A stretch of 64,000 nucleotides of DNA from Maratus speciosus (GCA_963932465.1 OZ010795.1:517271451-517335450), one strand, 5' to 3'. Positions 44,790 through 56,729 are shown, counted from the stretch's first letter. Made by a program: numbers and translations. The notes: a model not told the origin generated them from the sequence alone.

Positions 44790-46547
44790 AGACAACATGG
44801 TGGATGAGGCTAAGCAGTGAACTTGGTCGAGACCTTAGTAATTGCTGTGCACATGCTCACTCACATCGGAATCGGTTAATATATAGGAGTGCTGTCGCAT
44901 GCAAAAAATCAGATTTTTCAAAATGTCACCCACAATAGAAATTGAAACTGCTATATCTGAGCCATTTTTTAAGGTAAAGACAAACAAAAAATGCTCCTGA
45001 ATCCTTATATCAAGATCAAATACTTAAGAAAGAAACCTTTTTCAATTTCTAATTTTTTTGCACCTCACTTTAAATAATATATATTTTTTTTAATTTAATG
45101 GCCGCCATTTTGAAACAAGATGGCTGATGAATCTGGCCAGAGAACTTGGTCGAGGTGTTGATGTATACTATCCACATGCCTTCTTACATCGAAATAGGCG
45201 AATACGTGTGTTATCGCGTGACAAATACAAGATTGTTTCAAAATGTTAGCCATGCTAGAAATTCAAAGTGCTATAAATTAACCATTTTTGAGATATCAAC
45301 AAAAGAACAAATTTTCAGAAACAAAAACTGCTCCGGAATCTTTGTATCAAGGCCAAACACATAAAAAAATTCTTTTTCATTTTCCAATTTTTTAATACCT
45401 CATTTTGAATTTTAAATTAAATTTTTTTTAAATGGAAACCATTTTGAAACAAGATGGCGAATGAAGCTGGCCAACGAACTCGGTCGAGACATTGGTATGT
45501 ACTATGTACAGACCAAGTTACATCTAAATAGTTTCATAAATACGCCTGTTATCGCGTGACAAAAATCAGGTCGTTTTAAAATGTCAGCCACAAGAGAAAT
45601 TCAAAATGCTATAACTCAGCCATTTCTTAAGATATAGACTAAACAAAAACTGCTCCCGAATCTTTTTATCAAGGTCAAACACATAAGAAGAAAATATTTT
45701 TTCAATTTTCAATTTTTGGTACCACATTTCAAATTTAAATTTTTCTTAAAAATTTAAATGGCCGCCATTTTTAAACAAGATGGCGGATGAAGCTGGCCAA
45801 CGAACCCGGTCGAGACATTGGTATGTACTATGTATAAACGAAGTTACATCCAAATCGGTTCATAAATACGCCTTTTATCGCGTGACAAAATTCAGGACGT
45901 TTCAAAATGTCAGCCACGCTAGAAATTCAAAATGCTATAGCTCAGCCATTTTTTAAGATATAGACGAAACAAAAACTGCTCCGAAATCTTTGTATAAAGG
46001 TCAAATACATAAGAAAAAAATATTTTCCCATTTTAAATTTTTTGGTACCACATTTCAAATTTCAAATTTTTAAAAAATTTTTAAATGGCCGCCATTTTGA
46101 AACAAAATGGCGGATGAAGCTGGCCAACGAACTCGGTCGAGAGATTGGTATGTACTATGTACACACCGAATTACATCCAAATCGGTTCATAAATACGTCT
46201 TTTATCGCGTGACAAAATTCAGGACGTTTCAAAATGTCAGCCAAGCTAGAAATTCAAAATGCTATAACTCAGCCATTTTTTAAGATATAGACGAAACAAA
46301 AACTGCTCCGGAATCTTTGTATAAAGGTCAAATACATAAGAAAAAAATATTTTTCCATTTTTAATTTTTTGGTACCACATTTCAAGTTTTAAATTTTTTT
46401 AAAAATTTTAAATGGCCGCCATTTTGAAACAAAACGGCGGATGAAGCTGGCCAACGAACTCGGTCGAGACATTGGTATGTACTATGTACACACCAAATTA
46501 CATCGAAATCGGTTCATAATTACGGGAGTTACAGTGTGACATAGGTC

Positions 46548-46589
<42 letters not shown>

Positions 46590-46640
46590 ATTTTGAACGG
46601 AGGGTGGTTTCGGGGTCTGGGGGTCATGATCGATGAAAAT
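44790..46640 (+). repeat. Family H tandem array, ~320-bp units, 5-6 copies
   Basis: Units begin near 44,793 (decayed), 45,101, 45,433, 45,764, 46,084 and 46,412 at ATGGCCGCCATTTTGAAACA or equivalents. Each continues with ACAAGATGGCGGATGAAGCT, GGCCAACGAACTCGGTCGAG, TATCGCGTGACAAA, AAATGTCAGCCA and a TTTTTGGTACCACATTTCAA tail. The last unit runs into a TA microsatellite and then a GGTTTCGGGGTCTGGGGGTC tail shared with the single copy at 26,225, so the array belongs to a dispersed element. Non-coding. Confidence 0.85.
46551..46587. repeat. (TA)n microsatellite
   Basis: 37 bp of alternating TA at the end of the family H array. Confidence 0.95.
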
Positions 46641-46924
46641 ATACCAAAATTTTTTGAAATCGCTTTCCTCCGAACGGCTGCAATAGGTAGCTTTTTTGTA
46701 AAGAAAGCTACCTAAAACAAAAAAGGATGAATGAATTTAGATTCAGTTAAAGGAGGCAAGATATTCCTAGCTTTCAAAAATTGTAGAATATATATATATT
46801 TAATTATATTAAAGAAATAATTGTATTTTTTAAATTTGATTAGAATAATTTTGTTTTGCTACACTACAGTAACTAAACAAACCTTGTTCAACGACTTAAA
46901 ATAAATCCCCATTACCTACAAATA

Positions 46925-47000
46925 CACACGTCGAAATCGGGATTCCAACCAGGCATCTTTGTATAGCGGCGGACGCCTTTACCGCTAGTTTAAATTGTAG
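46925..47000 (-). repeat. tRNA-like SINE head
   Basis: The reverse strand shows an A-box-like TAGCGGTAAAGGCGT and a B-box-like GGTTGGAATCCCG about 35 bp apart, with a tRNA-like D-arm. Spacing fits a tRNA or a SINE head, but acceptor ends do not pair well. Related to 42,826-42,905. Confidence 0.5.
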
Positions 47001-47074
47001 CTTGAATATAATGAAATGAAAGAAAATAAAACAAAATAATAAAAAATAAATTTAAAAAAATTGTAATTTAATAG

Positions 47075-47312
47075 ATTACAAAGACCATTTGGAATTTATT
47101 TCGTCCACCAAATTCCGTCGCATCCTCTTCAGCAACAGATCACAAAGATCAAACTTCAGACGACCAAAACCTTCATCGATAAACTCTCCAAGTCCCGTTT
47201 CGAGAAGAAAAACAGTTTACAAATCGAAAGCAGTTCCACCGAATCATCCACAGATTGCGACAAATTACCTACGTTGAGCTCAATTTTTTCCTTTAGAATC
47301 GACCGATTGTAA
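47075..47312 (+). CDS. Candidate terminal exon, unidentified protein
   Basis: From a possible acceptor (AATAG at 47,070-47,074) the frame reads about 78 codons to TAA at 47,310-47,312. The translation includes TKTFIDKLSKSRFEKK and SSSTESSTDCDKLP. Third codon positions are mixed rather than A/T-only, and the stretch is visibly less AT-rich than its surroundings. No polypyrimidine tract precedes the acceptor. AATAAA lies at 47,703. Longer frames exist in another plus frame (47,089-47,277) and on the minus strand (47,156-47,437), so the true coding frame, if any, is uncertain. I do not recognise the protein. Confidence 0.3.
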
Positions 47313-47418
47313 AACGCCATGGCTAGTGGATTGGAGCCCCTCGAGACATGACCTTTTACTATCAATCGATTAAATATTAGATTGTTTTCTTTTTCGCGTT
47401 CGTCTTTTATTCTGTAAT

Positions 47419-47530
47419 CGATTTTCATGGGTTGCATAACCAGTTGAAGACCTCGATTTTCATGAGCTACATAATCAATTGAAGACCTTGATTTTCATGG
47501 CCTACATAATGAGTTGAAGACCTCGATTTT
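47419..47530 (+). repeat. 35-bp tandem repeat, 3.3 copies
   Basis: Units at 47,419, 47,454 and 47,489 follow CGATTTTCATGGGTTGCATA with AAC-CAGTTGAAGACCT; a partial unit follows. It lies directly downstream of the candidate exon, where a 3' untranslated region would be. Confidence 0.85.
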
Positions 47531-47712
47531 TGCTTTGCAAGACGATTTTCATTTCGGCGTCGCTCTTTGTCTTTGGATTTTTCCATATCTGATAATTTGC
47601 GCCTACTCATTTTGTAACTTTTTAATTGATAACGATTTTATGCCTTTCGATTATCTATTCAAACAATTTTTAACGGTTTTATGCCTTGCTATTACCTAGT
47701 CAAATAAAAATT

Positions 47713-47960
47713 CTTCTAAAAGTAAAGAACATCGTTGAATTTCGTTAAAAAAAATAAAATGCAAGCATCATTTGGCCCCATCCTCGACCGAAAACAACAA
47801 CAATTTCCAAATGGTTAATAATAGTAATGAGAGATTTACTTACTTCGTAACTATAGCTTTAAAAAACTGCTTTGTTTTAAATGCGTTTTTTTTTTGTGTC
47901 AAAAAATAATTCTAAGGTAAAATTAGTCGGTTGTGGCAATCCCAAAACTTTCTTCTATCT
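47713..47960. other. Non-coding stretch
   Basis: Nothing recognised. Confidence 0.4.
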
Positions 47961-47964
47961 CATA

Positions 47965-48620
47965 CGTGTTAATACTTCTTGAAAAATGCAGCATAGCAGC
48001 ACTACCCGTTGTGCGACTTACACAAAAAACTAATCAGGACCAATTTATATCAGAAACTAACTGAATCTTAAGTTTGATGAAAATTCATGCGTTAGTTCTT
48101 AGACAGCTATTGCGGAAATCGTGAAAAATGCAGCATAGCAGCGCCACCTGCTGGACGATCTACACCAAAAATTAAACAGAACTAATTTATATCAGGGACT
48201 AACTGAATCTGAAGTTTGATGAAAATATGAGCATTAATTCTTGAGATATAGCTATTGCAATAATAATGAATAATGCAGCATATCAACGCCGCCTGTTGGT
48301 CTATTTACTCCTAAAAGTAATCAACTCCAAATTATATCAAGGACTAACCAAATCTGAAGTTTTATAAAATCCCAGCATTAGTTCTTGAGATAGAGCTAGT
48401 GCGGAAATCGTGAAAAACGCAGAATAGCAGCGCCACCTTTTGGGCGAAAAGAGCACCCAAAAAATTTGAGAAAGAGCACCCAAAAAATTTGTATCACTGA
48501 CAGACAGACAGACATTTTGTAAAAACATGTTTTCGGGATCTCTGACCCCTGAAACGTCTAAATTCGTCGAAAATTTTCACGAATCCAACACTTTCTTCTT
48601 GTAAATATAAAAGAAAATAA
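47965..48620 (-). repeat. Family G copy, reverse orientation
   Basis: Four diverged 146-bp units with GCAGCATAGCAGCGCCACCT-like cores, then GACAGACAGACA, TTTTGTAAAAACATGTTTTC and the terminal hairpin at 48,590-48,615. Confidence 0.75.
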
Positions 48621-48644
48621 AAACAGAGATCTAGGATCAAAATT

Positions 48645-49110
48645 TTTACTTTCTTCTATCAAAACAAGAAAAAAGTTCTGGATTCGTGAAAATTTTCGAC
48701 TTCAGTTTTCAATGGATTTATACGTTTTAAAGACTCCTAAACGCTATTTGACTGTTTTTAGAAAATGTCCGTCTGTTAGGTCTGTCTGTGTGTCTGTATA
48801 CCTGACTGTTTGTGACACAAATTTTGTGGGTGCTCTCTCTCAAGAATTAATGCACGGAATTTAATGAAACTTCAGATTCATTTAGATTTAGACCGTGACA
48901 TAAATTGGTGCTGATTAGGTTTTGATGTAATTCCCCGGACAATTGGCGCTGCTATGCTGCATTTTTCACGATTTCCGGGATAGCTATATTTCAAGAACTA
49001 ACGTACGGAATTTCACTAAACGCCATATTTTGTTATACCTTGATATAAATAGACTTTCATTTAGTTTTTGGTGTAAATTTTTCAGCAGGTTGGAGAGATG
49101 TAACTCAAGT
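48645..49110 (+). repeat. Family G copy, forward orientation, head-to-head with the previous copy
   Basis: Starts with TTTTTACTTTCTTCTATC and the GATTCGTGAAAATTTTCGAC head, then a TCTGTCTGTGTGTCTGT run, then about two units. Its hairpin end lies within 30 bp of that of the reverse copy. Confidence 0.75.
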
Positions 49111-49870
49111 TTCGCATTCAACAGTAAAGAATACTGGCATTATGAAACAAAACATTGTGTGTTTGTATCATCTGTACCGTTATTATTAAAAAAATTACCT
49201 CCCAGATCCTTGTAAAATAAATTAAGCACGAAATAATGAAAAGACTAAAAGAAAATCTTAAAGTTTAGGCACGAATATTAAAAGAGATGAAAGATAGACT
49301 ATGAATATTAGTATAAATTTTGTTGCGTTAAATTTATTTATTGAAGTTTTCAGGCTCAAAAAGTAACAAAACACAGGTTCTTAAGAGACAGAAACAAGAT
49401 TAGACTTGAGACTAGACACGCGAAAACACGTGAAAGCTAATGCTAAATCAATAGCAACGTTATTTTCAAGTTTCCTCGTTAGCATTTCAATATTAATAAT
49501 TTTTTTAATGACTTTTTTTTTCACAAAACAGCTGACGTTTATTTCTAATCGGATACTTTTTTACTTTTTTGATTTTGGTTGCAGATTTTTATTTTATTTT
49601 TTTCTCAATCGGAACATAATTCGGAACCGATTCCGAAAGTGAAAGCATCCTTATTAAAAAAAACTGCAACCAAAGTCGAAAAGTAAAAAAGTAATTAGAT
49701 AGAGGTATATTTTAACTTCCTTATGCAAAAAAAAAAGTTTAAAACTATTAAAATGAAAATGAAAAAAAATTAAAAGAACGTTGCCATTGGTTTTAACATT
49801 AGCTTGCGAATGTCTTCCAGTGAGTGGCACAAGCTCTTGAGGAATTACAGTAAATGATTATCTTATATTT
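49111..49870. other. Non-coding stretch, no gene seen
   Basis: AT-rich. The frame 49,406-49,642 is F/I/S-rich low-complexity. Confidence 0.4.
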
Positions 49871-50263
49871 CTGTACCTTGGAACAAAAAGGGCCAATGTC
49901 CATTTTTCTGAAATGGCAGGAAACCCAATTTAAGTTTGAGGAATTTTAAGAATCTTGCTACGATTTCTGTTCTATTATTTTTTCAAAGTTGTACCTTTCA
50001 ATTCAGTAATGTTTTTCTCGCTACAATCTAATGTTACATTGATTTAGTTTTTTTTTTTTTTTTTTTTTGCATTTTAAATTGACTATTTTTAAATTAACAG
50101 TAAGTAACATTGGCCTCGACAAAATATTTTGTTTTCAATGATCTAATATTGGGAGGACTTTGACCCTTTTAACAATTGCTTTATATCTCATCCTGAATTC
50201 ATTCGTGCATTTAACTCAAATTTCCCAATTTTGGAAATTGGCCCTTTTTGTTCCAAGGTACAG
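49871..50263. mobile_element. TIR element, 393 bp
   Basis: The left end CTGTACCTTGGAACAAAAAG mirrors the right end CTTTTTGTTCCAAGGTACAG. ATTT abuts both sides (49,867-49,870 and 50,264-50,267) and may be a 4-bp duplication. The interior is AT-rich with a 24-T tract and no coding frame. Superfamily not assigned. Confidence 0.75.
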
Positions 50264-52421
50264 ATTTATGTTCTTTCAATACAGTGGATCATTTGAGGTA
50301 TACGTCAATGGAATTGGCGAGACATTGGATCAGTTTTCAAGTTTATATAATTTTTAAATTGCGTATTGTAAGGAATGAAAAAAAAAACATTCATTTTTTG
50401 TACATTTTCTTTTTTATAACTAAAGGAAGATACGGGGATTGCACCGCACTCGGGAGTGTCATTGTCGGTATAGCGTGTTTTATATACAATGAAAGATTCA
50501 GCAAGAAATAGGGTTTTTCCTACAGCTAAAAATTGCAAAAAAATATTTAATTTTGTTGTAGGAGGTTTTGTAAACTCTAAAAATAAAAACAGAATATACG
50601 AGGTAATCCTTCTCTCTATATAAAAAAGTAACGATTTGGAAATGTGCCAAACGATTTGGGAATGGACCAATGAAAATCTGCGTAGATATCGTCTGATTGG
50701 TCAGAGCTTTTTGACTTTTCTTAGCGAGCATTGTGCTTGGCGAAAGCCATGAAAGTACAGAATTTAGATAGGATGGGCGGGTAAGGGAAGAATCTGCTGG
50801 ATTTCGATTGACTTCTGTTTTTTTTTTTTTTTTTTTTTTTTTCTCTTAGGGGTCGATGGCAAAAGTGATTTTTACAGAAAGAAGATAATATCCATTAACT
50901 AATGAGAAAGGGAAGGGGGGTCATTCGCGTTTCGATAGCATTCTGCTATTTTTTATGAGGGTGAATATATTGGTTATTTGATTATTATTACTATAAAGTT
51001 AATAATTTTACACATATATATTGGCGAAGAAAAGCCGGCGAAGTGAAAATTTCAGAGGACAGGAGATTTATAGGATAAGATTATTTATCTGTAACTACAA
51101 ATTAGCGGCTTATTAGAAAGATAAGGGGAAAAAATTCCAAATAATTTTAATAAATTTGTTACTTTTTAAATTTAACATATTTTTTTAAATTTACAACATT
51201 CTTAATTTTAAATTTTATATTAATTTACAAATTTATTTAATTATAAATTTATTTAATTTGTAATTATTCAAATAAATTATAAATTTTAATTTTTTTTAAT
51301 GATTTTATATTTAATAATTCTTATAATTATGAAATTCTGTAAGCTCTAATGATTATGTGCTTGGTGATAAGGAAATAAAATTGTCAGGAGTTGGGGAGGA
51401 GCGCGTTTTTATCAAGTGGAATCTAAAAATTTAATGCATAGAAAATAAGGGTTCGCAAAGCGATCCAGAATGGAAACGCGAAAAAATTACGTCTGGGGTT
51501 GGCTAGAAAATAGGGACTGCTTCGCGATTACGCGGGGGTTTGGTGAGCGTAGCGATCAGGGGAGGCAGAGCCCCCCAACTCCCCGCCTAATTACTTAAAT
51601 TAAAGTTTATGTCTAATTGATGTTGGTTTTCTTTAAATTACGCTGGATATATTTCTATGACACTTTCTCATTACGAATCGTAAATAATCGCGGTTTGCAG
51701 TTGTTTAAAGTTTTGTTTAATATATAAACATATTATTAAATAATATACATATTTATAAGCTTGCACGGCAGAGTTAAATTAATGTTTTCCTCGTACAAAT
51801 ATAATGCAAGTCTATAACGGCACAGATATGTAGCTTGCAAAATCACCAACATGGCTAGTAAAGAGTTTTCCATTAATGGATTTCTGAGTATACCAAAGCA
51901 AGGAAAAATCTGTTGCATCATATTCTTCAATATAGAATATTTTCATATGTTTGATCCCAGTTGTCCTTCAAACTTGATTTCTGAAATTTCCTGACTAATA
52001 GTTTTGTGAGTTTCTGAGAAAATCGGTCGCTAAGTCACAACGAGTGTTTCACCGTCAAGGTCGAACTCCATACCAGCATTTACAATTCGTCGCTGCCTGT
52101 AAAACGGTTTTTTCGCAGTAAGAATAGCAATGTGGGAGAAACAATTTTTAAAGTTTCGAAACAATATACATTATAATTTTTGCTTTTTTTACGATATGAC
52201 AACAGGGAAAAAAATATTAATCGAACCTTAAAGATTATACGGTGATTTATCACCTTCGATCGGCTAAAGGAAAAATGCATTAAATCAATTTCTTAAATTA
52301 TAAATAAATTCTAACAACATTAAAATGTTGTATTGTCATCGGAAATGCATTTGTGAAAATAATTTTTATAGTTCTAGTACACCAAATACAGAGTGAACAA
52401 TCGATTACGAAATTCCATTTG
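50264..52421. other. Non-coding stretch with a Helitron-like end
   Basis: Overlapping frames at 50,305-50,731 on both strands look accidental. A GAGCGTAGCGATCAGGGGAG plus GGCAGAGCCCCCC segment (51,543-51,586) resembles the Helitron 3' hairpins at 2,000 and 28,030, but CTAG is missing. Poly-T lies at about 50,818-50,842. Confidence 0.4.
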
Positions 52422-52423
52422 TA

Positions 52424-53478
52424 CAGTCGTAGAAAAAAAAAAAAGTAAACAACCCCCCTACTATCTCCTCAACAAATTATCGTAGACGAAAGTTACTGAT
52501 ACCAAAAGATTGGAAATAAAGTCTACTTTTAAATGGCGTAAATAAAATTTGCTTAGGGGGCCATCTACATATTAAAACGAACCATAACTTTGTTTTTTTT
52601 TTCAATGGCAATACCCAATTTTAATGAGATATTTCAAATCTTTGCTTCAAACTATGCCTAGATACCAAATTTCAAGTCATTTGAATGATGAGTTTTTGAA
52701 TTATAAGCATTCAAAATTTAGTGCTTGCAATGTTAAATTACATTTTCATATTTTTATTTATAACTTCTGAAATTATGATCCTAATGTTTTAATTTTTTGT
52801 GTATAATATTACTAATATACCCAAACATAAATACCTTGAATTTGCAATTTTTATAATTTTCTGATATGAATTATGAAATTAATATTAAAAAAATTATGAA
52901 TTGCAACCTACAATTTTTTTGATGGATTCAGATTTATTAAGTCCAGCTTTATGGAAATCCAAAATTTCACATTTTTCTTCCAAGTAGTTTTCAAATTATG
53001 CTTAAAAAACGGCAAAATGATGGTTTAAGGGGCCGTCTGATAGAAGTGACTAAATATTTTGAAATTTATTATGCCATCCTGTAATCTAACAGGCTTAATT
53101 GACTGCTTAAGGAGCCTTGATCTAGAAGGGAGCTCTCTTACTTAACAATCGAGTACCGAACTTCAATTTGGATACAGCCCTTAAAATACGCTTATTTTAA
53201 AATAATTAATTACTTGGAAACTTATGGTACGAATTGCATAAAAATTTATTTTTAGACTATTTGAAGGGTGTAGAGTTCATTTATGCTGTCAGAATTGTGT
53301 GCTGCTATCTAAAAAACCAAAGTTATGGTTCGTTTTAATATGTATATAGCCCCCTAAGCAAATTTTATATACATCATTTAAAAGTAGACTTTATTTCCAA
53401 TCGTTTGGTACCAGTAACGTTCTTCTACGATAATTTCGAGGAGTTAGTAGGGGGTGTTTACTTTTTTTTCCACGATTG
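52424..53478. mobile_element. Tc1/mariner-like TIR element, 1,055 bp, long TIRs
   Basis: Inverse arms of about 170 bp start CAGTCGTAGAAAAAAAA and end ...TTTTTCCACGATTG, each next to TA (52,422-52,423 and 53,479-53,480). Arm landmarks include AGTAAACA, ATTGGAAATAAAGTCTACTT and TATTAAAACGAACCATAACT. TACAGT ends with a GTAAACA subterminal motif are usual for Tc1 relatives. The centre has no transposase frame. Confidence 0.8.
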
Positions 53479-53480
53479 TA

Positions 53481-54489
53481 CATACAAAAACCACGTTGAG
53501 TAAAATAAAAGAGTGTAACAACAAAAATAAGGGAAGAACGAATAAAAAACAAAGGAGGGTTTTCTTTTTAAATTAATCACGTTCATTTTTAATTAAGATA
53601 AAAGTAAAATATTGTGTGCTAGCATACAAATTAAAAGTAATGAGGGGAAAACAAACGAAAACTATCATGCTTCTCATAAAAAACTTCAGCTCTAAAGGAA
53701 AGAAATATATATATCAGTCGTAAACTGAATTTATTCGAGAGCTACTTAAAACTAAATAAATGTGACAGGAGATAGATTATTGGAAAAATAACCCTCCAAC
53801 GACTTTTATTTTGCCCTAAGTGATGAAGCGGTCGAAAAAGTAGCACGAAAACGGGATTTTAAAGCTCATAAACGACTTTTCAAAATTGAACTGCGGATCC
53901 AGATTACGGCCCAAATTCGCCGAGAACTTTCAATATAGCTTGAGGAGGTTTCGATTTTTTCTTTTTTTTTACTTTATTTTTTTTTACATAATAGCTTTTT
54001 TGGAAACTTTTCCCTGGAAAAAATCACTCAAAACGTATGAAGCCGTTTCTCTTTTTCCAGTTTATTTATTTATTTTTATTTTTTTCACTCACAATCCGTT
54101 TTGCCTGATAAGCGAAGTACCTTACTTAAGAAAAGTTAGAGAAGCAATAAAGATGTCCTTATCCGTTTACAAAAATTGTTTTTATGCGTCTTTGTAACCT
54201 AGAAGAGTCCTTATTCGGTGTTCGTATTGCTAAATTGACCCTTTAAAAGCGAATTCAGCTCAGTTGAAGAGGGATCAAGCCGTAAATGTTGTCTTTGTTA
54301 AGATGTAGTTAATTCTGTAACTACATTTATAAGGTGGCATAAAATTGAGTATAAAGTAAGGAAAATGTTAACAGACAATTTTAACTATTCTACAGTGCTG
54401 CAGGTATGAGAACTTTATGGAGTCGCTCAGAACAATTATAAGAAGATATCGTACTTGGATTTAAAAAAATCTGAAGATTAAAAACAAGG
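53481..54489. other. Non-coding stretch, no gene seen
   Basis: The frame 53,886-54,197 is F-rich low-complexity and is not taken as a gene. Confidence 0.4.
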
Positions 54490-55020
54490 ACGAAAAATCA
54501 TGTGCACAGCACTGATTATGAAACACTTTCCAATACATTTAGACTACTATAACCAAACTTTACAATTTATTGAGGTGAAAGATGATGTCTAAATAAACAA
54601 TTTGGAAAACGCAGAACCCATTTGAAAATCCGATTTCAGCTATTACTATGAAAAGTCGTTAAAATATACGATTTATTTTTGTGCAGCCCCGTATAAGATC
54701 TGCAAATATGCATGCATACTACGTAGTATCTTAAAAGTTAATTCAGTTAAACGCATAGCACAGTTGAACATTTCCACTCAGAAATTTTCTCCAATAAAAA
54801 CGGATGTTGTTGAGAACTTTTGTACGATCCTGTATATGATCTATAGAATTTATACGCACCGAGTAATATGCAAAAAATAGTTAAATTTAAAAACGCATAC
54901 CACAAATGAAAACGCATATCCAACAATTATTGTTCGTAGGCTTCAACAGTTCAGTTACTACTCGTTTTCTTCTATAGCCAAATTCTTTTGTGTGTCTCTG
55001 TAATTGAACGATAAATTCTT
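54490..55020 (+). repeat. Dispersed repeat M, copy 2
   Basis: Matches 16,180-16,960 without the hAT MITE: ATGAAACACTTTCCAATACA, TTTGGAAAACGCA, TTTTGTGCAGCCCCG and a GCATACGCAT-like tail. Confidence 0.55.
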
Positions 55021-55609
55021 TGCACAGCATATTCTATAGTAAGAAACTCGTAGTACACTTCAGTGATGTATATCCATTTCAATATGTTTAAAATACTACA
55101 ATATCATTAACATATACGACAAACGAGTGGTCCTGACTGGTTTTGAGTGGTCCTGTAAATGAGCCGAAAATGCTGCACACTTCATTTGCAATACCGAACA
55201 TGCCATAGTAAACCACAATAACGTGTATAAATTTCATGGCAATCGGACATATTTACGGGAGTTTAGAGCACGGGCAGACAAACCGAATTCATAAACACTT
55301 TTCAATTATGTAATTTTGTCCCAGATATCAATATATTATTTATCCTGTGAAAACCCTAATTAATAAAATGCTTAATCAATCATGAACAATAAATAATTAT
55401 CAGAAGATATCATATTCTGATTTAGAAAATTCTGACAAAAGAAAAATTGATACAATAAAAGCTTAGACTTTAAAAAGGAAAAATGCCATTAATTTTTATT
55501 TAATAAAATGATTTTTATTTTATTTTTATATAAAATTGCCTTTGTTAAAATGCAATTAAATCCGGAATTATATTTATAGTGGTGTCATAAAACTAAACAA
55601 CAGATAAAA
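55021..55609. other. Non-coding stretch, no gene seen
   Basis: AT-rich; nothing recognised. Confidence 0.4.
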
Positions 55610-55678
55610 TAAATAAATAAAGACACAATCTTGTTTAATGGTAATAAGCTAAAACTTCTACTAAGCTAAAAATTCTAC

Positions 55679-55708
55679 GTTTCGAGCTCTTTCTACAGCC
55701 GTCTTCAG
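55679..55708 (-). other. Hammerhead-like hairpin of the Penelope element, core intact
   Basis: The minus strand reads CTGAAGA, then a GGCT/AGCT stem, then GAAAC. Penelope-like elements are known to carry hammerhead ribozyme motifs near their ends. CUGANGA and GAAA match the conserved core, but stem II has an extra base and stem III is minimal, so activity is doubtful without a covariance search. Confidence 0.4.
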
Positions 55709-56201
55709 GAAAAATATGATGGTTAAATGGCTAAAAAGCTCAGAGATGAAGGTTTCCTGTGAGAGAGATCATTTGTCGAACACTGACTAAAGATATGAAA
55801 ACAAAAATGTAGTGGTGCTATCCAGGGAAAATAAATACTTATTAATGAAATTAGTCCAAATAAATCAAAATTTCGAATGAAGAAACCACGAGTGTCGCCA
55901 TGTACGCATGAGGGCCAGAACTTCATTCAACAAAGTTTTCATTAAAGATTTTGGCAACATGATTCAAGTTTAAATTGAAATATTGCAATTAGATACAGAA
56001 TTATGACTTATTATGCCAGATTTTTGGAATATTACAGGATAAATTATCGTTACAAGGCTTATTATCACGTGCAGTGATTTCAACTGATTCTCTAATTTTA
56101 CTTTCGAAGAGGTTATTGCATGGAACTATAATTTTTGCCTCATCAAAGTTAATTGGCAGGCTTCATTAGCTAAGTAGAACCTAGAAAGAGCTGTATTCTG
56201 T

Positions 56202-56585
56202 TTACGATGTGTTAATATCTCTGCGATGCTCCATAATCCTTACTGATAACTTACGTTTTGTCCTGCCGATGTAGAATTTTTCAACATTATTAGATAAAGC
56301 GATAGGGATTTCATATATACCAGATTTTTGATCCATTGGGATCCTGTCGATCTTATAACTGACGATATCAATGAGGTAAGGAGCTGGAATAGCGACCAAC
56401 TTTATATTATATTTCTGTATGATCATTTTTAGCTTTCTTAATATAGTGGAAATGTAGTGAAATTTTCTGTAGACCACAAGTTGATTATTAACCTGTTGTT
56501 GGCCTGAAGGAGGGGGAGCGTTGTACTTCTGAAATATCTTATCTATATATTTTGCAGGAAAACCATGATGTAATGTAAAGCAAAA
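56202..56585 (-). pseudogene. GIY-YIG endonuclease domain of a Penelope-like element
   Basis: The reverse frame contains SGIYEIPIALSNNVEKFYIG followed by RTKRKLSVRIMEH, the GIY...YIG...R...EH signature of the nicking endonuclease at the C-terminus of Penelope-like proteins. In the family it cuts the target for reverse transcription. The frame is open upstream to about 56,585 (GFPAKYIDKIFQKYN), covering the usual linker. One extra base near 56,211 relative to copy 2 shifts the frame, creating a premature end before the final ~60 residues. The reverse transcriptase is absent, so this is inactive. Confidence 0.8.
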
Positions 56586-56590
56586 TATAT

Positions 56591-56726
56591 AGATAAGATA
56601 ATTCAGAAGTACACAGCAAAATATATAGATAAGATAATTCAGAAGTACACAGCAAAATATAATAGGTTATACAATATATAATAAGTTAGAATAAACACGA
56701 AATATATTTCTCGTCGATATTATTCC
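56591..56726. repeat. Spacer between the two Penelope fragments with ~36-bp direct repeats
   Basis: AGCAAAATATATAGATAAGA followed by TAATTCAGAAGTACAC occurs twice in tandem (about 56,578-56,614 and 56,615-56,652). The repeat is built from the inner end of the element, suggesting template switching or slippage at the junction. Confidence 0.7.
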
Positions 56727-56729
56727 ATA

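Larger units (their letters stand above)
55610..56590 (-). mobile_element. Penelope-like element, 5'-truncated 3' end, copy 1
   Basis: Reading on the minus strand, a GIY-YIG endonuclease frame is followed by a ~550-bp 3' region, the CTGAAGA...GAAAC hairpin and a short tail ending near AAGACACAATCTTG. It is the inverse of 56,727-57,680 throughout. The reverse transcriptase domain is missing; the copy begins just before the linker upstream of the endonuclease. Confidence 0.8.

Noticed and set aside
44790..46640. Regular ~320-bp units considered as a CRISPR array or gene cluster
   Set aside because: Units are contiguous satellite-like copies with no spacers and no open frame; the genome is eukaryotic.
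46925..47000. Functional tRNA gene
   Set aside because: A and B boxes are present, but a full cloverleaf with a paired acceptor stem cannot be drawn; a SINE head is more likely.
50305..50731. 121- and 77-codon overlapping reverse frames
   Set aside because: Unrecognised, lysine/isoleucine/phenylalanine-rich, and overlapping each other; no conserved motif.
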